A stretch of DNA of 8,274 bases, taken from assembly GCA_036660615.1 (NCBI GenBank), contig JAVXAG010000083.1, positions 1-8,274 of the forward strand, given 5' to 3'. Origin of the DNA: JAVXAG01 sp036660615 (GTDB lineage: Bacteria > Bacillota > Clostridia > Peptostreptococcales > Anaerovoracaceae). Below the pieces are notes generated by a model. That model made no database searches. It was not told where the DNA came from and saw nothing but the letters and a program-made list of their open reading frames with translations. This document shows positions 5,953 to 8,274 of the stretch, one piece after another. The translations under genes and the position numbers were made by a program. Position 1 is the stretch's first letter. Every line of letters begins with the position of its first letter.

Positions 5953-7056
5953 ATGGATTACATAAATGATGCAGTAGAAAAGTTTAGAATCCTTTTGGAG
6001 GAGCAACTAGTTCGCTGTGAAAAAATGAAAACGGCACCAGCACCAAAGGACTTTACTTCTATGAAAAATATAACTATTGGAGTAATCGGTGGCGATGGAA
6101 TTGGCCCAATTATAATTGAGGAAGCGAAGAAGGTACTTAATAGTTTGCTAAAAGCAGAATTGGCTAGTGGCAAAATTACAATAAAAGAAATTCAAGGTTT
6201 GACATTGGAAAATAGACTTGCCAAAAGTGTAGCGGTTCCAGAGGATGTTCTTGCTGAAATAAAGGGTTGTGACGTTTTGTTAAAAGGCCCTACAACTACA
6301 CCAAAGGGTGGAACTTTGGAAAGTGCCAATGTTGCCTTGCGTAGGGAACTTGATTTGTTTGCCAATGTAAGACCTGTGGTAGTGGCAGATGAGGGGATAG
6401 ACTGGATTTTTTACCGAGAAAATACGGAAGGTGAATATGTCCTTGGAAGCAGAGGCGTTGAAATCCCTGAGGAATTAGCGGTAGATTTTAAAGTCACAAC
6501 TGACCTTGGAACAAAACGAATTGCAAAAGCAGCTTTTGAATATGCTAAGTTAAATGGCAAAACAAACGTATCTATTGTAACAAAGGCAAATATTATGAAA
6601 AAAACTGACGGTAAGTTCACAAAGATTTGTCACGAAGTTGCCGCCGATTATACGGGAATGGATGTGGAAGACTGGTATATTGACATTATGACTGCCAATT
6701 TAGTCAACAAGGATATAAGAAATCAATTTCAGGTATTTATTCTTCCTAATTTATATGGTGACATTATTACTGATGAGGCTGCGCAAATTCAAGGTGGAGT
6801 GGGGACTGCGGGAAGTGCAAATATGGGCGACCAATATGCTATGTTTGAAGCTATTCATGGTTCTGCACCTAGACTGATTGAAGAGGGAAAAGGCGATTAT
6901 GCCAATCCATCTAGTATCCTCAAGGCAACGGCAATGATGCTTAGGCACATTGGTTTTGTAGCCAAGGCTGAAAAACTGGAAAATGCTCTTGAATCTGTGA
7001 CTATGAACAATTTGACATGCTCAGCATTTGGCAATCTGATTGTGGAAAAACTGTAA
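5953..7056 (+). CDS. Isocitrate dehydrogenase, probably NAD-dependent
   Basis: The enzyme oxidatively decarboxylates isocitrate to 2-oxoglutarate, the last step of the operon's pathway. The 367-residue beta-decarboxylating dehydrogenase opens with a nonstandard helical extension (about 1-37), then GVIGGDGIGP (43-52). Isocitrate contacts are present: S124, N126 and R130 in ESANVALRRELD, R140, Y154 in FYREN, K211, and D244, D270 and D274 for the metal. S124/N126 match the Ser113/Asn115 pair of E. coli isocitrate dehydrogenase and argue against isopropylmalate dehydrogenase. The coenzyme loop HGSAPRL (302-308) has R-L where E. coli Icd has the NADP-binding K-Y, and where many NAD enzymes have D-I. 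The C-terminus lacks the segment holding the second NADP pair (Tyr391/Arg395 in E. coli), which suggests NAD. The RBS AAAGGAAGGAA (5936-5946) lies within the aconitase gene. A terminator follows 19 bases after the stop. Confidence 0.9.
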   Translation: MDYINDAVEKFRILLEEQLVRCEKMKTAPAPKDFTSMKNITIGVIGGDGIGPIIIEEAKKVLNSLLKAELASGKITIKEIQGLTLENRLAKSVAVPEDVLAEIKGCDVLLKGPTTTPKGGTLESANVALRRELDLFANVRPVVVADEGIDWIFYRENTEGEYVLGSRGVEIPEELAVDFKVTTDLGTKRIAKAAFEYAKLNGKTNVSIVTKANIMKKTDGKFTKICHEVAADYTGMDVEDWYIDIMTANLVNKDIRNQFQVFILPNLYGDIITDEAAQIQGGVGTAGSANMGDQYAMFEAIHGSAPRLIEEGKGDYANPSSILKATAMMLRHIGFVAKAEKLENALESVTMNNLTCSAFGNLIVEKL

Positions 7057-7075
7057 CTAAATATTTGATTAAAAT

Positions 7076-7113
7076 AGGGCATCGTCGTTTAATTTGCGAC
7101 GGTGCCCTTGTTT
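7076..7113. terminator. Bidirectional terminator between convergent genes
   Basis: GGGCATCGTCG (7077-7087) pairs with CGACGGTGCCC (7097-7107) with one G-T pair, around a nine-base loop; A7076-T7108 adds one more pair. On the plus strand it is followed by TTGTTT. On the minus strand the exit reads TATTTT (complement of 7071-7076). It lies 19 bases past the isocitrate dehydrogenase stop and about 25 bases past the end of the minus-strand aminopeptidase gene, so it can serve both. Confidence 0.88.
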
Positions 7114-7138
7114 AAACCAATATTTTATTTAGTAACTG

Positions 7139-8248
7139 TTATTTTAAGTTTTCTGGATTTAGTCCCTCTAACTCTGGAATTACAAAGATTCCATCTTTTC
7201 TAATCAAAACATCATCAAAGTAAATTTCGCCTCCACCGTATTCTGGTCTTTGGATCATAACCAAATCCCAATGAACTGCGGATTTGTTACCGTTTGGAGC
7301 ATCATCATAACACATACCAGGTGTCAAGTGGAAGCTTCCGGCGATTTTTTCATCAAACAAAGTATCTTTCATTGGATGAAGTACGTATGGATTTACGCCA
7401 ATAGCGAATTCACCAAAGTACCTTGAACCTTCATCAGTGTCAAGCAACTCATTTATTCTCTTAGTGTCATTTGCGGTCGCATTGATTATTTTGCCATCTT
7501 TGATTTCAAACTTGATATTTTCGTATGTGAAACCTTGTTCTTCGGAAAAAGTATTGTATGCTATGGTTCCGTTCATTGAAGTTTTTACTGGTGCAGTATA
7601 TACTTCGCCATCTGGAATATTCCTTTCGCCATCGCATTTTACACCACCAACGCCTTTGATTGAGAAGGAAAGGTCAGTGCCTGGCCCTACTAATCTAACT
7701 TTGTCGGTTTTGTTCATCAATTCAACAAGTGGTGTCATAGCCTGACTCATTTTCTTGTAGTCAAGTGTGCAAACATTAAAGAAAAAGTCCTCAAAGGCTT
7801 CTTGGCTCTTGCCTGCAAGTTGCGCCATTGATGGGTTTGGATATCTTAGTATTACCCATTTTGTTTTGTTAACTCTATAATCAAGGACTGGTCTTGTAAT
7901 TTTGCTGTACAAGTTCATTTTTTCTGATGGAACGTCGGAAAGCTCCGATGTATTGTCACCAGCTCTAATTGCAATGTACGCAGCCATTCCCTGCATTTGG
8001 GCTAGCTGATAGTCGTTCATAAATTGAAGTTGTTCTTCGTCACAGTGCATCATAATTTCTCTGTTAACGGAAGAATCTCTTGTTGTTACATAAGGTTTTC
8101 CACCACATTTATAAACATCTTTTATAATTTGCTTAACTAGTGGTTTACAACATTCACCCTCGTAATCAATTAATATTTTTTCGCCTTTTTGTAGGTTACA
8201 TGAGTAATGTACAAGTACGTCTGAAAGTTTATTTATTCTTGAATCCAT
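7139..8248 (-). CDS. M29-family metallo-aminopeptidase
   Basis: This cytoplasmic enzyme removes N-terminal amino acids from peptides using two metal ions. The 369-residue product resembles the M29 family (AmpS, aminopeptidase II, thermophilic aminopeptidase T). It has an N-terminal alpha/beta half (about 1-170) and a C-terminal half with the metal ligands: E215 in IPDGEVYTAP, E280 in FGEFAIGVNP, H307 in AGSFHLTPG, and H326/D328 in SAVHWDL. Y314 sits where the family has its conserved active-site Tyr. It is about 40 residues shorter than the usual 400-413, but no ligand is missing. The common GGTxH(I/L)ALG motif reads AGSFHLTPG here. ATG 8246-8248 has AGGAGG (complement of 8255-8260) at six bases, so the start is secure. 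It is transcribed convergently to the citrate operon; its promoter lies outside the window. No signal peptide is seen. A role in peptide use is likely from the family. Confidence 0.9.
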   Translation of the reverse strand: MDSRINKLSDVLVHYSCNLQKGEKILIDYEGECCKPLVKQIIKDVYKCGGKPYVTTRDSSVNREIMMHCDEEQLQFMNDYQLAQMQGMAAYIAIRAGDNTSELSDVPSEKMNLYSKITRPVLDYRVNKTKWVILRYPNPSMAQLAGKSQEAFEDFFFNVCTLDYKKMSQAMTPLVELMNKTDKVRLVGPGTDLSFSIKGVGGVKCDGERNIPDGEVYTAPVKTSMNGTIAYNTFSEEQGFTYENIKFEIKDGKIINATANDTKRINELLDTDEGSRYFGEFAIGVNPYVLHPMKDTLFDEKIAGSFHLTPGMCYDDAPNGNKSAVHWDLVMIQRPEYGGGEIYFDDVLIRKDGIFVIPELEGLNPENLK

Positions 8249-8274
8249 AATTTTCCTCCTAAAGTAGTATGAAG

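Noticed and set aside
1..8274. Search for CRISPR arrays, insertion sequences, tRNA or rRNA genes, phage or defence genes
   Set aside because: No regularly spaced repeats, transposase motifs, terminal inverted repeats or RNA gene signatures were seen; the genes are all metabolic, regulatory or cell-wall.

Overview
The window looks like chromosomal DNA from a low-GC, anaerobic Firmicute of the class Clostridia. The evidence is AT-rich coding sequence, strong AGGAGG-type ribosome binding sites, compact U-tailed terminators, a DacF-type carboxypeptidase, a DUF3343 protein, and a citrate synthase of the Re-face type best known from Clostridium kluyveri and relatives. I cannot name the genus from the sequence alone.

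Layout. Bases 1-69 are the tail of an unidentified gene, closed by a long hairpin terminator (78-130). A small unit follows: a secreted D-Ala-D-Ala carboxypeptidase with a TTG start (204-1427) and a small DUF3343 protein (1451-1717), ended by a second terminator (1743-1783). The 1784-1991 gap holds a near-consensus sigma-A promoter (TTGACA, 17 bases, TATACT). A paired GTATAC element lies over its -10 box and the expected transcription start, where a repressor would bind. Next is a tightly packed four-gene operon (1992-7056): Re-citrate synthase, a GntR/FCD regulator, aconitase and an isocitrate dehydrogenase. The last three genes are separated by one base at each junction. A bidirectional hairpin (7076-7113) separates this operon from a convergent M29 metallo-aminopeptidase on the minus strand (7139-8248).

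How it works together. The operon carries the oxidative arm of an incomplete citric acid cycle: oxaloacetate + acetyl-CoA to citrate, then isocitrate, then 2-oxoglutarate. In anaerobes this arm usually feeds glutamate synthesis rather than respiration. The GntR/FCD protein sits inside the operon and has a complete set of candidate metal/carboxylate-binding residues (D131, H135, H179, H201), so it is the obvious candidate for the promoter operator. That would make the pathway self-regulated, probably by a carboxylate intermediate; this is inference.

The window is mostly well-understood metabolism. The points most worth a second look are the operator/promoter overlap, the isocitrate dehydrogenase that lacks the segment corresponding to the NADP-binding Tyr/Arg pair of E. 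coli Icd, and the likely database mislabelling of the citrate synthase as an isopropylmalate or homocitrate synthase.
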